64,000 nucleotides of DNA from Larix kaempferi (Eukaryota; Streptophyta; Pinopsida; Pinales; Pinaceae): the NCBI GenBank assembly GCA_027924585.1, contig BSBM01000753.1, positions 26,230,001 through 26,294,000 on the forward strand, written 5' to 3'. This document shows positions 1-12,470 of this stretch, in pieces. Every line of letters begins with the position of its first letter. Position 1 is the stretch's first letter. A model generated the notes under the pieces. The model worked only from the letters and a program-made list of their open reading frames with translations, was not told the DNA's origin and did not search any database. The translations under genes and the position numbers were made by a program.

Positions 1-2080
1 ACATAAATAATAAATAAATAAATGATAATTAATAGTAAATAAAGATAATAATAATTCCTAAAAGTTTCAACTCTTTATGAAGAGTTACTTGTTCCCTTTA
101 AAAGACTATATATACGGGCTCTCTTATTTGTAATTTATCATCAATTCATATTTCATAATCAATTTTTTTTTGACATGGAATTATTTTCTATCAAGTTATT
201 CATTTGGATAGCTTTACTAGTTGTAAATAGGATTTAGTTTAGTCCAACTAACTCATTTTGCTTACATTTATTTTTATTTCATTCAAGTAAGACTAAATTT
301 TATTTTCAGAATTTTAGGACCAAATCCATCCTTATGGCAGGTGCTTAAGGTAATGTTTCACATCTGTCATAACCCCTGCAATAATTGAGATAGTACTAAT
401 GATGCATTTCTATAGAATAAATGGCATCCTCCATGATTGTTTTTCTTTTTCTTTTGTAGAAATAGGAGTAGGCTTGCATTGCTAGTTCTAGGTCATATTG
501 ACTTCCTACTTTTTCATTTAGTTTTAATTTCACCGCATCAGTTAGGAGTCTTTATTTTCATATTTTTGTGATTTCATTTGCTTAGCTAGTTCCTTTTTCA
601 TCATTTACTTTTTGTTGTTTCCCAAATAAGTTTTCATGGAATTTGATGGCTTTTAGTGCAATGTGCATATATGCTCTTTCACCAAATTGTTCTGTCACTA
701 ACCCTTGACATGATGACATGCAATCTTGTTATACAAGAGAGAACATGACATGGAGAGATAGAATTTATCAGGTAGTTCCTAGTGATCAACCTAGGGTATG
801 TTGAACGGTTATTTGCTTATTGTTTTGGTTTTTCCAACACTTCTTCTTGTCCCTCTGCTTCACCCATTATGGAATGCTAGCCTTACTCTTTTCACTCCCT
901 TCCTTTTTTGGGGATGAAATTGAGTACATGTACCAGCTTCATAGTTGTGTTTCCATCCTTGCATCATGTTGGTCGATGATTGTTGAGTCATCATGAGTCA
1001 TCATGTTTCTTTCGTTTGTTGTTTGTTTGTCTAGATGTTGATTCTCAACATCGACATGATTCTGAAGTGTCAGAACATGACATCATAGATGATTATATTA
1101 AAATGTGTCTCCTATATATTCCATATTCACCATCAGGTCCAGAGCAATGTCCTCTTCTCATCCATACTCACTTTTGTCATGTGCATTGTCATTCAAAATT
1201 CACACCTTATGTAGGAAGTGTCGTCATGGTGAAGTTGGGTTGAGTTTGGGGGATTTTTCATTTCTTTCTATATGCATGTCGATGTCATTATTTCTATGTC
1301 ATTGTGTCCATTTTGAAAAACTTGTCAGGTTCATATTCATTTCACCATTTTTGCTTCAGTTTGACCTCGACAGAAGTCAGATGAAGTTTCGAAAAGCAAA
1401 ATTCATTTACGTCTTTTCGAGAATTGTTTTTCCAAAGTTGGATCGTTAATAAATTCATTGGATGTTTTTCATTACTTTTTTCATCATGAATATATATATA
1501 AAGTTAAATATACCCCTCAAGTTCCTCACAAAAAAAATGTATGAGCTCCATTTAAAAAAAAAGGAAAATCCATCCCGTCTTGCATTAAAGTTCACATTTA
1601 TACAAAGAATATAGAAGGAGCATTTTTAAATCCTCTCTTTCCAAATTTCCATTGATAAAAGACTCATATTTTTATCCTAAGGTATTTTTTTCACCTGATT
1701 CCAAAAGAAAATTAATCATGAGGTCTTCCTGCTTTGATTTCTACCTCTTGATTTTCCCCTATGCCCCTTTCTTAATTTCCATTAATAAAGTCAAATTTTT
1801 TTTTGTAAAGTTAGGTATTATATTACACTAGTAAAAATAACTATACATAGAAAAATTAGAGTTTCAGTAATGTTGGATGCATCCAAATGAAAGAGAAACA
1901 ACACCAGAACCATGAAGAGTTTATCCTAGGGACAAAAATCCTAGACACTGTCAATGTCAGATCCAAGAGTCTAAAAGAAAAACACTACTAGCATGTTTGA
2001 AGATCCCCCATAGGATGGAGGTTATGAAAACAAATGTGACAGGGAAAATTGATTTTGAACACCCAGTTATACCATAATTT
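1..2080. other. AT-rich intergenic DNA, no supported gene
   Basis: No reading frame here has recognisable domains or convincing length; the two short overlapping plus-strand frames near 980-1449 look like chance. I saw only short local duplications, such as the repeated word around 985-1005, and A- or T-runs. No element boundary could be supported. Confidence 0.6.
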
Positions 2081-2084
2081 AAAC

Positions 2085-2636
2085 CTAATCCTCATCGGAG
2101 ATAACACTAAAGGAGGAATTAGGACTCGAATTCTCCTCTTTGGCCACTCTCTTGACTACCTTAGTTCAATGTTGGTACCTAGGTTGTAGATGCATTTGAC
2201 CGGTCTATGACGGCTTGTTGAATCTCTTTCCAGTAAGCCCATGCACCAAAGCATCCATCTTGGAATTGATGTGCTCGTCTGAGATCACTTGGTTATGACC
2301 TATTTGTTTCATACCTTCCTCCAACCCCGCCAAACACGCTTCCACCTACATACCCCCTACATCCTATCTCACCTTTCCTTTCAATAAGTCCTCCATAGCC
2401 ATGCTAAACATAGATTTAATGCACCAAAATATTCACAATGTTTTGGTGTGCTTCGTTTCTCTAATTTGCGGCACGTCAGCTTCTTTCACAAGACCCTCGA
2501 ATTCATCTTCCAACCTACTAGCATTTGGTCACCTCCGTTCATTTCTCAACCTTCTCTCCAGGCCATCAATATGAGCTCTTGTTGAGGAGTTTACCTTGGC
2601 TTCAAAATACCCTTTCACGTTATCCAATCTCGTTGA
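2085..2636 (-). pseudogene. Degenerate gag-like coding remnant
   Basis: One minus-strand frame reads as protein-like, charged, helix-forming sequence interrupted by a few stops. It starts with LDNVKGYFEAK near 2634 and passes a segment rich in Glu, Lys, Arg and Leu. It ends in an acidic tail (ISDED) near 2090. Several stops sit where Gln, Arg or Trp codons could have been before C-to-T change. The composition resembles the coiled-coil part of a plant retrotransposon gag, but no zinc knuckle or family motif is visible, so the assignment is inference. A plus-strand frame over 2525-2773 overlaps it and is probably a shadow. Confidence 0.3.
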
Positions 2637-3136
2637 TCCCTCACCATGTGGGAGCGCTTGGGCCTGACAATTGTCTTCCTCTTAATGGTTTTGGTGCACA
2701 CCATCTTGATATTCTCAACCATCCAAGACCCGAACACCCTCCTGCTATCACAGATACTGAAGTCAAGAGGTGAAATCACAGGGATAGTCTTACGTCAAGG
2801 ATATCCCAACTAGTTGAAACAACTGAGAACCAGAACAGGCCAGATCCTTTGGTGTCGAAATTCCTTAGTCTATGGCTTATCCACCCTTCGAAGTACCATG
2901 CTTTCATGGCATGAACTCTCACGAATCACGTTAACCATTCACACGAGGGAATCTCAAGGTCTTGCATGACAAACCAAAGTCTGATTACGAGTAGGTATGT
3001 TCCTTTAAGATGGGAAATGTTGTTCTCCATCGAAGCATGATTGCCAGCTGAGTGGGGGAAACCACCTTCCATCCCACCAACCCAGTCCTTCTCCTTGTTA
3101 ATTCAAGTGTCCATGTGTTGAGGTGATTTTCCTTAT

Positions 3137-3420
3137 CCTATAACACCCGTCGTGGGGAAAATTAAAATTAAAATCATCCCCTTTCTAGAATATTATTATT
3201 ACCCCATCCTTTCACTTAATCCATTTCCAAATTCAAATAAAAAGTCTCCTTTAATCCCCTTCTCTAATATTCTATATTACTATCCCCAAGCCCCTTTACA
3301 AAATGTCATTTTTCATATATAAAAGGGTTTACCCTCTTTTTCCCTCTTAGCTAAATTTCTTAAGCCCTAATCCCAATGTAAAAATGTAAATTCAAAAAAA
3401 TAAAGAGCCCCTTTGAAAAC
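3137..3420 (+). promoter_or_regulatory. LTR-like promoter fragment
   Basis: The stretch opens with TATAACACCCGTCG, resembling the 5' ends of many plant gypsy LTRs. About 180 bp on it has a good TATA box (TATATAAAA at 3316-3324), followed by a pyrimidine-rich stretch and CCCTAA, the usual layout of a U3-R junction. I found no partner LTR, primer site or target duplication. It may be a solo or truncated LTR, or simply a chance promoter-like stretch. Confidence 0.3.
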
Positions 3421-3984
3421 TCCCAAGACTTAGAACTATGTCGAAGCATGTACACAAGAGTCATGAAGAGTATCCTAATGAAAACATTTTCCCTGACAAA
3501 TGCTCCATTGTGGTCGAAGCCTTGTGTTATAGCATATTTTGCCACATCACTGCAAAATGCTTATTTTTGGATAATATCCATCTTTGCATACTTCCTTGTC
3601 CTTTTATGGTTCAATTCCCTTATCCCTGCTCAATTAAATCCTTTAAAAAACCATAAATTCTTTCACATATGCACCCTGGTTGTGCTTTGCATGCTTATAT
3701 GTGCCCTTCCTGTATATATCCCACATATGACTTGTTTTGAAGGTAAAATAATAAAAAATATCAGGAAATACAAAAATAGTTTCATGGTTCTCCAACCGTC
3801 TCTTTCCCGTAGATAACTACCTAAAATTTCCTAATTGCCTCCTCGAAAGTATAAAAGAGGAAAAATGAAGCATGAGAAGGAAGAGAGATCAACATAGAAT
3901 CCTTATGTTGATATTATGCATATTGAACCCATAAATTTTATTCCCATGTCTGCAATTATTTCCCCCAATACCTGGAAATTTGCA

Positions 3985-4457
3985 TTTCCAATCATCTCCA
4001 TCCCTTCTTGCCAAGAAATTATCATACTTTTTTATTTGGACATGATTTTGAAGTACAAAGGAGGTGTGTATGTGTGTGGCCTAGGTGGAAAAACCCAACA
4101 TCCAATTCAGAACAGTTTCGTATCCGGAAATAGGTGAAATCCATCTTGTACTATGTTGTTTATTTTATATAAAGAATTCTCTATTCTATCCAATAATGTT
4201 TTAATTTCTTGTTATTTCTTATCTTTTAAATTCAACGCATTTATTTGCAATTAAATTAATATATTTGTAGTTATCTAATTGTATCTTTGTTTGTGTTGAT
4301 GATTGCAAGTCATTGAAGATACATTTGGATCAGAATTCAAAAGATGGATCTTCTACAAATGTTGGACCAAAGGTAGGATATTTATCCCTTATTTTCTGAT
4401 TTCTGTTTGAACTGTAAATCCATTTAAATTGCATTTTTAGGAAGGAATGTTTGAATT
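3985..4457 (+). repeat. Left arm of a widely spaced inverted repeat
   Basis: This arm aligns, reverse-complemented, to 9523-9992 over its whole length, at roughly 75-80% identity by eye. Shared landmarks include a GTGTATGTGTGTGG-like block, the block AATAGGTGAAATCCAT, a TATTTTATATAAAGAATT block and AAATCCATTTAAATTGCA. Inside, a stretch from about 4310 to 4370 is flanked by AG and GT dinucleotides and could be an old exon copy, though no gene was recognised. The pair could be the long terminal inverted repeats of a ~6.0-kb element (Mutator-like elements have such TIRs), or two old copies of one dispersed repeat. No matching flanking duplication was found. Confidence 0.6.
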
Positions 4458-7149
4458 CTTTATGGGCATCAATATGTGGTAATACCACCCAAATATCACT
4501 AGGGTAGTAAATAATTGTCACCTACCCAAATTCTGAGAATATTATTTTATTTGCAAAATACTTTATGTTAAATTTCAATTACAAAGTTTTGTAATTATGA
4601 CCAAGTTTGGTCAAGGATAATTGTAATTACTGATTATTATTATTTAATAAATTAAAGTAGGAGACAAACACCCAAGGGAACTGTTAAATGAGTGTTCACT
4701 GACCCACTAGGAGGAATGGAAGCTGTTAGAAGGTATGGGACAGATGGCAGCATTTGCACTTCACAACTAGTTGTTGGTTATGGGACAACTACCCCTAAAA
4801 ATGTGGCATTATCCCCCAGGTGGCTGGAAGTGAGAAGGCGGCTCATTAATGACTAGTTAACCACTAAAAGGCCTAGGTAGACTACATAAGGCAATTCGAA
4901 TTGGGCAGGCAGCCCCTCACAATATTTTCTGCAGAATTATTCCTCAAGTGCATCAAGTGATCACTGAGAGATTCGAATAGGGAGGCTATGTGAGAGTGCA
5001 ACTGTAAGTATGTTAATTATACTGAGAAGGAAAACCGAGGTGCTGGTGCAGGTATCTTTGACTGCTGAGTCTTGATGACTGGACAATATACATTCTATTG
5101 CAATTTGATGTACTAAGGCTTCTACAGAATCTTCCTCCTGGTGGTTCAGTGAACAGGCTTGGGGGTCCTAAGGCAAGTAACTTGGCTGTCTTCAGGAATA
5201 GGTTGGGTGGAACTGGTTCCTTGGGCTGTTTGTTTCTCCTACAGTCAACCAGGTTTTACTATTCGTACTTTTGTTTATAGTTAAATGTTTCTGCTTAGTA
5301 GAATTATTAAACTCTGTCATGAAAAAGAAATTATTTTTTGTTCTGATCTAAAGTATGATTCTGAATGAAAAAGCTTGGTGAAATAATTGAATTGATAACC
5401 ATCTCTATATTTTTCCCCATGTTGTTCTCTGCATCGTACTCCAGTATAAAGAAGCAAATTAGGAAAGATAAGTGATAGGCAGAATGCCATTGATTGGAAA
5501 GATGATTACAGTAATGTTCTTGTTAAAATTATGTCCTATATTTAAACATAGTAAACATTACAGTATAGCATCAATAGTAGTATAGAATTCATCTAATTAA
5601 TACATGAAAGAAAAACACAGTATGTTTCTGCACAGTGCTATATATTTCTTTTAACTCTAATTATTTCAAATAGTAACAATATTCATTTCAACATTTTAAA
5701 TTTAATGTTTTAAAGAACTTCATTTTTCAATAAATATAGCAGCTACAAAACTATTCTCTGTATAGATTGTTTACAAGTAAACACTTATTAATTTATCTCT
5801 AGTTATCACCGTTTCACATATTTTTATCTGGTTTGAATTCATACAAATACTTCCATCTACAGTAGTATCAAAACCCTATTTACCAAACCCTAGATTCTAA
5901 CATTTATTTCAGAGATCATAGCAATCACGAATCTCTAATCCTTAGCTATCTTTATCTTTAACTATACTATCTTTTATTCATAACGTTAACTACCATCGAG
6001 ACACTAACTATCACTTAGCAAGAAGCACAATTTTTAGTATCAATGTTTAACAGATAACTTGTAACCCTAGCAAGAAAACATTCACTTTATCGAAACCTTT
6101 CTATACACAGGTTAAGTCTCAGGTACAAAAGTTCAATACAACCCAGATAGCAATCAAAAGCTATAGGTAGGTTTCATTCGTGAATTAAAATAGACACTGT
6201 GGCCTAACCATTCCAAAACATTTGACAACAGAACTTATCTCATCACTATTCCAAAACCTAAATACCAACAACGATGATGAAGTACAGGAAGCAACTCTAC
6301 AAACAACCATTGTTGTTTGATACTACATTAACATTCATTTGCACATTTCTTAACCATTACTTCAAAATCACAACATTCCTTGCAAAATCAAACCATTATT
6401 CATAAGTGCAAGAGAACCCTCGGTTCTTGGGGTTTCCATTCAAAATTTATAACAGATTTACATTATGGACCTGTTAAGGTTCCATATTATACAGGGCTTA
6501 ACTCGTATCAACCAAAAACATTAAACAAGACCGTGAAGCAACAAGGTACACAGGGTTATACCCTTAACAAACAACAGTTAAAATACGATTTCGAAGTTCT
6601 TAGCAAACAGTGTAACTAGGCATCAAAGAGGCAAATAGCCATTTAAACCAGTGAAGGTTATCCACTGTATAGTATACATCAAACTAAGACCCTAGAACTC
6701 AACACTCGGCCATCACCAAAAACAAAGTCGAATTGTTCCAACTCTCGGCACATAGAAAACACCATTAAAGGAACCTACGAGGTTTTCGAGAACCACTGGA
6801 GCTTACCAGGAAGCAGTAGCATCTTTCCATTCTCAAATCTTTTGCACAGGAACCATCCTTCGAAGTGGTACCTGCAAAGTTTACATCCAGAGAGGTTAAA
6901 AACCAGAAGATACAAGAATACAAACAAGCAACACAGTACTAATTCATTATCGTGAACAATTACCTTTTTAATTGAAGTTCAGAACAATGGCACACCACAC
7001 CAGCAAAAGAACGACGAGGCTTGGTGGCAATAACAGTAACCACGAATTCAAAACTCAGAAGACAATTTTCACATGGAGAATCCAAACCCCAATTTCAAAT
7101 CACTCTCAACAACTGACAGAAGAAACACACACATCTAGTAGAACTGTAT
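4458..7149. other. AT-rich interior of the inverted pair, no gene recognised
   Basis: There are no long frames and no domain I recognise. Short open stretches at 5098-5280, 6380-6619 and 6972-7175 show no family motif. Base composition is even, without microsatellites. Confidence 0.5.
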
Positions 7150-7235
7150 CGTGGCTCTATTGCATAAATGCATAAGCCTGAAACCTGTAAACTTCATCAC
7201 TCAAGTCCCGGGTTCAAGACCAAGGAAGGAGTCCT
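7150..7235 (+). mobile_element. tRNA-like (SINE-like) head
   Basis: TGGCTCTATTG near 7153 resembles a Pol III A box. About 58 bp downstream, GGGTTCAAGACC near 7210 resembles the B box consensus GGTTCRANYCC with one mismatch. The spacing and the CCCGGGTTCAAG context suit a tRNA-derived SINE head. It does not fold as a functional tRNA, and no target duplication or A-tail was identified, so this is a candidate only. Confidence 0.35.
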
Positions 7236-8883
7236 CTTCTTTGAGAAACCAACAACCCTACATTGCAGCATTCTTTTGGCCCTGCTAACCTCCCACTAAG
7301 TGTAACAATGAAGACAAGAAAACCAAATGTCATGACTTACCAACGCGTGTTTAGGGTTTCATCCACCACCCTAGATCCTACAGAGATCAACGGTGGATAG
7401 ATGCCATTCCAAGCACGTTGATTTTAGAACCAAGATTTGCAATCAATTCTGCATTGATTTTTCATCTACCTTTTTTCCAAGTAAGGAGACCAAGGGCTAG
7501 TGCAGGGCACAACTCAGCTCTTTGGGTTCATTACAACGCAAACCACGTGAAGACTTTACAACTAGGATTCCACATCACCTAGCTGTGGATCGACTTTAAT
7601 GCATGGCCTGTCAATGCCAACTTGGGAAGTATGCCAAGTTAATACATATCATCAAAATCATTGCAATGTTATAATCGTGGATCGAATTTCATATCAATCT
7701 CTATAGTTTATTGTTATGTATCGAATAATCGCATTATATGCCAAGGTATGGTGTGAATGTTAATATTTCATTTCGAAGGCTCGTGCATATATATATATAT
7801 ATTTATAGAATAAAGCTTAGCCATATAAACATTTGATAATGGAGACCATAGATATAGTTAGGATTCTAACTATGCAATTGTATAATTAGATACTATGTTC
7901 ATCATAGATTTCATACAATAGCTATGAATTTCCAATTCATAATAATAGTGTGAGCCTATAGTTATAGATAAGTGTTATACATTCAATATGCTAGCCATGT
8001 AATGCAAAGTTTAATTGATAAATATGATACTTAAGGCATAGTTTGAATGATGACATTATAAATGTTGAGTTCATAACGCTAGTCACTAGACCGTTCATAT
8101 ATTAATTGTGTAATGATAATCAAATAATGAACTTAGGACTTATAATAGTTTAAGTTCTGTAGAATCAAGACGTAATAATAATGCCAAAGTATAAACACTA
8201 TTTTCCACAAGTTTTCTAATAGCATTATCAATAGATATTGGTATCATTGTTTGATAATAATGACAATGGTCATATGATAATAATTGCAGCATTATAACCA
8301 ATACTTGGACGACGTGAGATCATAACACAGAAAAGTTTTGAAAGTCAGCATACAAACTAGTTTAGAACCAAGTATTCATACCTCCAGTAACTTGTTTCGC
8401 AAGGAAGACTTAACATTTTAATTTTACATTGACGATGAATTGAAAGACACATGTACTCTTCACACATGTTGTTGTAGGATTTCTTACCTGCGGTCTGAAC
8501 ATGGAAACAAGATTCAAATGCCTTAGCTAAACGTAGCTAAGTAAACTCCAGGGTACCTTGTAGGACCCCTTCATCATCATACAAACAAACTGTCAGCATT
8601 TCATCAAGAACATCATAACAGTACAAACTGTGAACAATATGTAATCATATTTAGAACTTAAGCAAATCTGTAAATTGTATTCTTATGCATATTCATAAAA
8701 AGGTCTTTCGTTAAGGAGATTAACATCCGCTTAAATCTTAAATAGCAAATACAATTATGATGTATCATCGTTATTAATTATCTTAGTTAAGAAATCTAAT
8801 TAATTTATACGTTCCGCATTAATGACTTTGATAATTATTGCTATTATAAAAAAAAAAAAATTTGGTATTTTCGGGATGTTACA
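7236..8883 (-). repeat. AT-rich stretch ending in an LTR-like terminus
   Basis: Read on the minus strand, the sequence starts at 8883 with TGTAACATCCCG, a common 5' terminus of plant Ty3/gypsy LTRs, followed by an A/T run at about 8848-8860. The other end of the LTR could not be located. A TA-rich TATA-like stretch lies at about 7785-7806. No coding sequence was recognised. Only the 8883 terminus is supported; the extent given here is nominal. Confidence 0.3.
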
Positions 8884-9522
8884 ATAATCCCAAAACAAAC
8901 ATGGCGATTCCATCGGGGAGTTTCTTCATTTTTGAGGAGTTTAGGGTTTGTTCTTCCTATTTGATTTCTTATGTATTTTTATATACTTTTTTTCTGGAAT
9001 CTTTTGTTATAGATTAGTAGCTTTTCATCTTAGAACCCTTAAGGGAAGATAAAAAATATGGTTTTTGGAGGGTCTAGGATTGAATTTTTGCTTTTTCCGA
9101 CACGTATATGCAGACTACATACTAGACATGCACGTATCTATCTTGTAGAGTGCCATTTTTTTCTTTTTTCTTTGTTTTTCTCCTTAACTCACCTTAGACA
9201 CTGCTAGAGCGCATATACACGGGTTGTCTTAATACATGGTGCATATAACTTGTTTCTCATCCTTTTTTTTTCAGTTTGCTTCCATTTAAAACTGGGAAAT
9301 GTGGGTTTAATTGATCTTGAATTGATGGTGAATTGTTGTAACTGCTATGTTTTTCCATAAAGTAACTATTTCATAAATCATAAGAAAAAAAATCAGTTTA
9401 GGATTTTTGTCAAAGTTTTTTTTTTAATTTGGTTTGGACTACTTGTACAATTGCTTAGCAATCCAAATTTTGTAAAGATTTATGTTTGTTGTTTTCTTTT
9501 ATTTTTGTTTCACGATTATTTA

Positions 9523-9992
9523 CTGATACAATTCAAACATTCCTTCCTAAAAATGCAATTTAAATGGATTTACAATTTTAACATAAATAAGAAAATAAGA
9601 GATAAATTTCCTATCTCTGATACAATGTTTGTAGAAGATTCCTCTTTCAAATTTTAATTCAAATATATCTTCAATGACATGCAATCATCAACACAAACAA
9701 AGATACAAGTAGACAACTGCAAATATAATAATTTAATTTCAAATAAATATGTTGAATTTACAAGATAACACAGAACAAGAAATTTCCATATTATTGGACA
9801 TGAAAGAAAATTCTTTATATAAAATAAACAACAAAATACAATATGGATTTCACCTATTTTCGGTTGCGACATTGTGTTGAACTAGATGTTGAGTTCATCC
9901 ACTCTAGCCACACGCATACACATTTCCTCCATGCTCCAAAACCATGCCCAAAGAAAACACTATGATCATTTCTTAGAAAGAAAGGGATGGAA
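9523..9992 (-). repeat. Right arm of the widely spaced inverted repeat
   Basis: This is the reverse-complement partner of 3985-4457. Similarity fades near 9523 on the inner side and near 9992 on the outer side. Both arms contain short open frames (4330-4521 minus and 9451-9657 plus) whose translations are visibly alike, including FKHSFLKMQFKWIY. That similarity comes from the repeat and is not good evidence of a gene. Confidence 0.6.
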
Positions 9993-10166
9993 ACTATCGA
10001 CGTGTCTTCGGGCCCCACTTAAATCCCCGTTACCCCATCTCTTTTGTCTTGGTCCAACACTGTGACTATTCTCCACCGACACTCTTTCCCGATGAAACCC
10101 TGTCTCCAAACTCCGACAACCAGGCCACTTGTCCCTCGGGACCATCACCCGAGGGCAAGCAATATG

Positions 10167-10342
10167 GTCGGGCCCAGGGTAAGAATTTGGAAAAAATTGC
10201 ACCCAGTCTTTACACAATATACAAACGTTTTTACAATTTCTTTGTTTTTTATGATGGGAAATATGAAATTTAGACCGTATTTGACGGGCAAAATGGCCCA
10301 TGACGGGCATTTTGCCCGTCAAAATCCAACCCTGGTCGGGCC
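10167..10342. mobile_element. hAT-type MITE with 8-bp target duplication
   Basis: The element occupies 10175-10334 (160 bp). It begins CAGGGT and ends ACCCTG, with imperfect inverted similarity continuing for about 17 bp. It is flanked by a perfect 8-bp duplication, GTCGGGCC, at 10167-10174 and 10335-10342. An 8-bp duplication and CAGGG-type ends are the hallmark of the hAT superfamily. There is no coding capacity, so it must have been moved by a transposase encoded elsewhere. Near the right end it carries a strong internal hairpin (10283-10321). Short frames overlapping 9966-10370 are fortuitous. Confidence 0.85.
10283..10321. repeat. Subterminal hairpin of the hAT MITE
   Basis: The 13-bp arms GACGGGCAAAATG and CATTTTGCCCGTC are perfect reverse complements around a 12-13-nt spacer. 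The spacer itself can extend the stem through GCCC and GGGC with one bulged base. The right arm runs almost to the right terminus of the element. Confidence 0.8.
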
Positions 10343-10559
10343 TTATGCATTAACTCTTACTTCAATTTGAATTCGAAATTTAGAATTTAAAAAATAGAAA
10401 CTTGTATTTACCCTCCCATTCGGAATAATTTTCAGCTTTTGCACAGGCCTTGGTTTAAGGCTATCCATACAAGTAACACCACCTTGGTTTTCGATGATCA
10501 CAGAGAATAAAATAAATATATCGGTCATGGCTTGCATTGATATATCTTAAAAACTTTTT

Positions 10560-11460
10560 TTATTGCTTAATTAAAATGTTCTCTACACGCATAAAGATAT
10601 GGTAAATGACTATTTATGAGTATTAAAATTTTCTCCACAAGAATAAAGTTATGGTAAATGATTGTTTTTTTAAATGATTTTGTTTATATGATTGTTTTTT
10701 TTAATTGAATTTGTTTATAAGTTAATTAAAATTTATTTGAAAGATTAAGGATATGGTAAATGATTATTTGTTTATTTGTGAATTTAGATATTTAAAAAAT
10801 CTCGTTTTTGTAAATGAGTTTTGAAAGTTGTAAAATTGAAATTATTATTTTTTTTTAAATAAGAATTTATTATTAAAACATGGATCAGTTTATTAGTGTA
10901 TTGTCTTTAAATTTTAAGAATTTTTCCATATTCAAAATAAATGGACTCAAAAAGTTAAATTTATAGACTTTTAAATGGCTAAACAAAACACTAAAATATA
11001 TATTTTAATCAACTTTTTTATCCCAATATCATTACAACTTGAAATAACATTTTATTCTAAAAAATAATATAAAATCCTCTAAAAAGTGCAACTAAATCTA
11101 AATGTGCATACATATGGATGAGTGAAGTAATGACATGTTAATAAAACATATTCTCTTTAGTAGATCAATTTGTTTGTCTAACTTTTGATCCCTATAATTC
11201 ATTCTCAAATCAAAAATTTCATTAAATGTTTATCATTTTAAAAGTGTGGTTTATAAGAGAGGTCTATAATTTATTTGAAACATCTTGAATTGATTTGTAA
11301 ATCTACATGCAAATCCATTTTCAATTTAATAGTTAAATTAGTATTTTATTGAGGCAATGTTTGTGTATTTTAGAAAAGAAAATCTAAAATAAAAAATAAA
11401 CACACTTGGGTAAGTGAAGTAATGACATGTTAATAAGATAGTCTCTTTAAGAGATTTAAG
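10560..11460 (+). repeat. Short degenerate direct repeats in AT-rich DNA
   Basis: A unit containing ATATGGTAAATGA recurs near 10600, 10655 and 10755. A second unit containing GTGAAGTAATGACATGTTAATAA occurs near 11120 and 11415. No genes are visible; these look like decayed local duplications. Confidence 0.5.
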
Positions 11461-12049
11461 CTTAGATGAACAACAAGATTATTAAATATTCATTATATTA
11501 AGAGTGATTTTATTTGAAGCACATTTTGCAGGCTTAGGATATGTGGCACTCAAATTGCACCCACATATTTGGGATCTTTAAGTTAGTGAACCCATCAACA
11601 TTTTGAATATTCCAGAAGTAACTAGATTTTATGAGTGCTTCATAAATTGTAATTTCAACAAGTTCACATTTTCAACAATTGATTGATAGGAATTTTGACA
11701 ATCACATGATATTACAATTTAATGAATTAGAAATTTCAATTTAAGCAATAAAAATTGTAACTTCAAGTTCACACTTTCAATAATAAAATAATTGAGACCA
11801 CAACTTCAAATTAAAAGAACATTTGATTAAAAATTCACAATTTCAACAATCAAATGACTGTGGAGACATTCACATTTTTTTAAGGAAAAGTGCAATTTAA
11901 ACCATTAATTAATTTCAATTTCGATGATCATAAGTTGCAATTTCAACAATTGACCGATTGATTGATTGACCAATATTTCATTTTGCTTGATCTTGAGAAG
12001 CAATGTTTATGGCCCTAGGTTGTTGTTTCCCCCCCATTAAAATTTTTAA

Positions 12050-12470
12050 TAGTCTAAGGCTACTATTTCCATAACATGACTTTGTTCAAGGCCATGAGAT
12101 CCATCCACTATGTATGAAACATGTTAGTGGAACCTATTTCCAACTCTTGGGGAAAATATCCCCTAGCAAGAGTTTTTCTCACTATGTCTAAGATTTTTTC
12201 ATGGTGCTTGAGCTCGAGAAGGTTTAATTAGGGCTTAAGGCCCTTGTTTTTTAGGTACTAGCAAATAGGTAACTTAGGCCATATCTTAAGGGCCTAATGC
12301 TACTGTTTCCCTACTACAACTATGGTCAAGGCATCAAGATTTGTCCACGATGCATGAAACATCTTAATGGAACATATGTCCAACTTCTACGACAAGGATC
12401 CCCTAGTGATTTCTCGTCTCACTATGTCTAGGATTTGTTCATGGTTCTTGAAATCGAGAATGTTTAATTA
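12050..12470 (+). repeat. Two ~180-bp direct repeats
   Basis: About 12050-12230 and 12290-12470 align in direct orientation at roughly 75% identity. Shared blocks include TCACTATGTCTA, TGAAACAT, ATCCCCTAG and GTTTAATTAGG. They lie near the left edge of the AAATTGCAATTT field and suggest a longer ancestral unit of about 240 bp. A second, smaller direct pair follows at about 12590-12650 and 12676-12740. Confidence 0.7.

Noticed and set aside
1824-1850. CACTA-like terminus (CACTAGTAAAAAT)
   Set aside because: There is only one short end, with no inverted partner and no 3-bp duplication.
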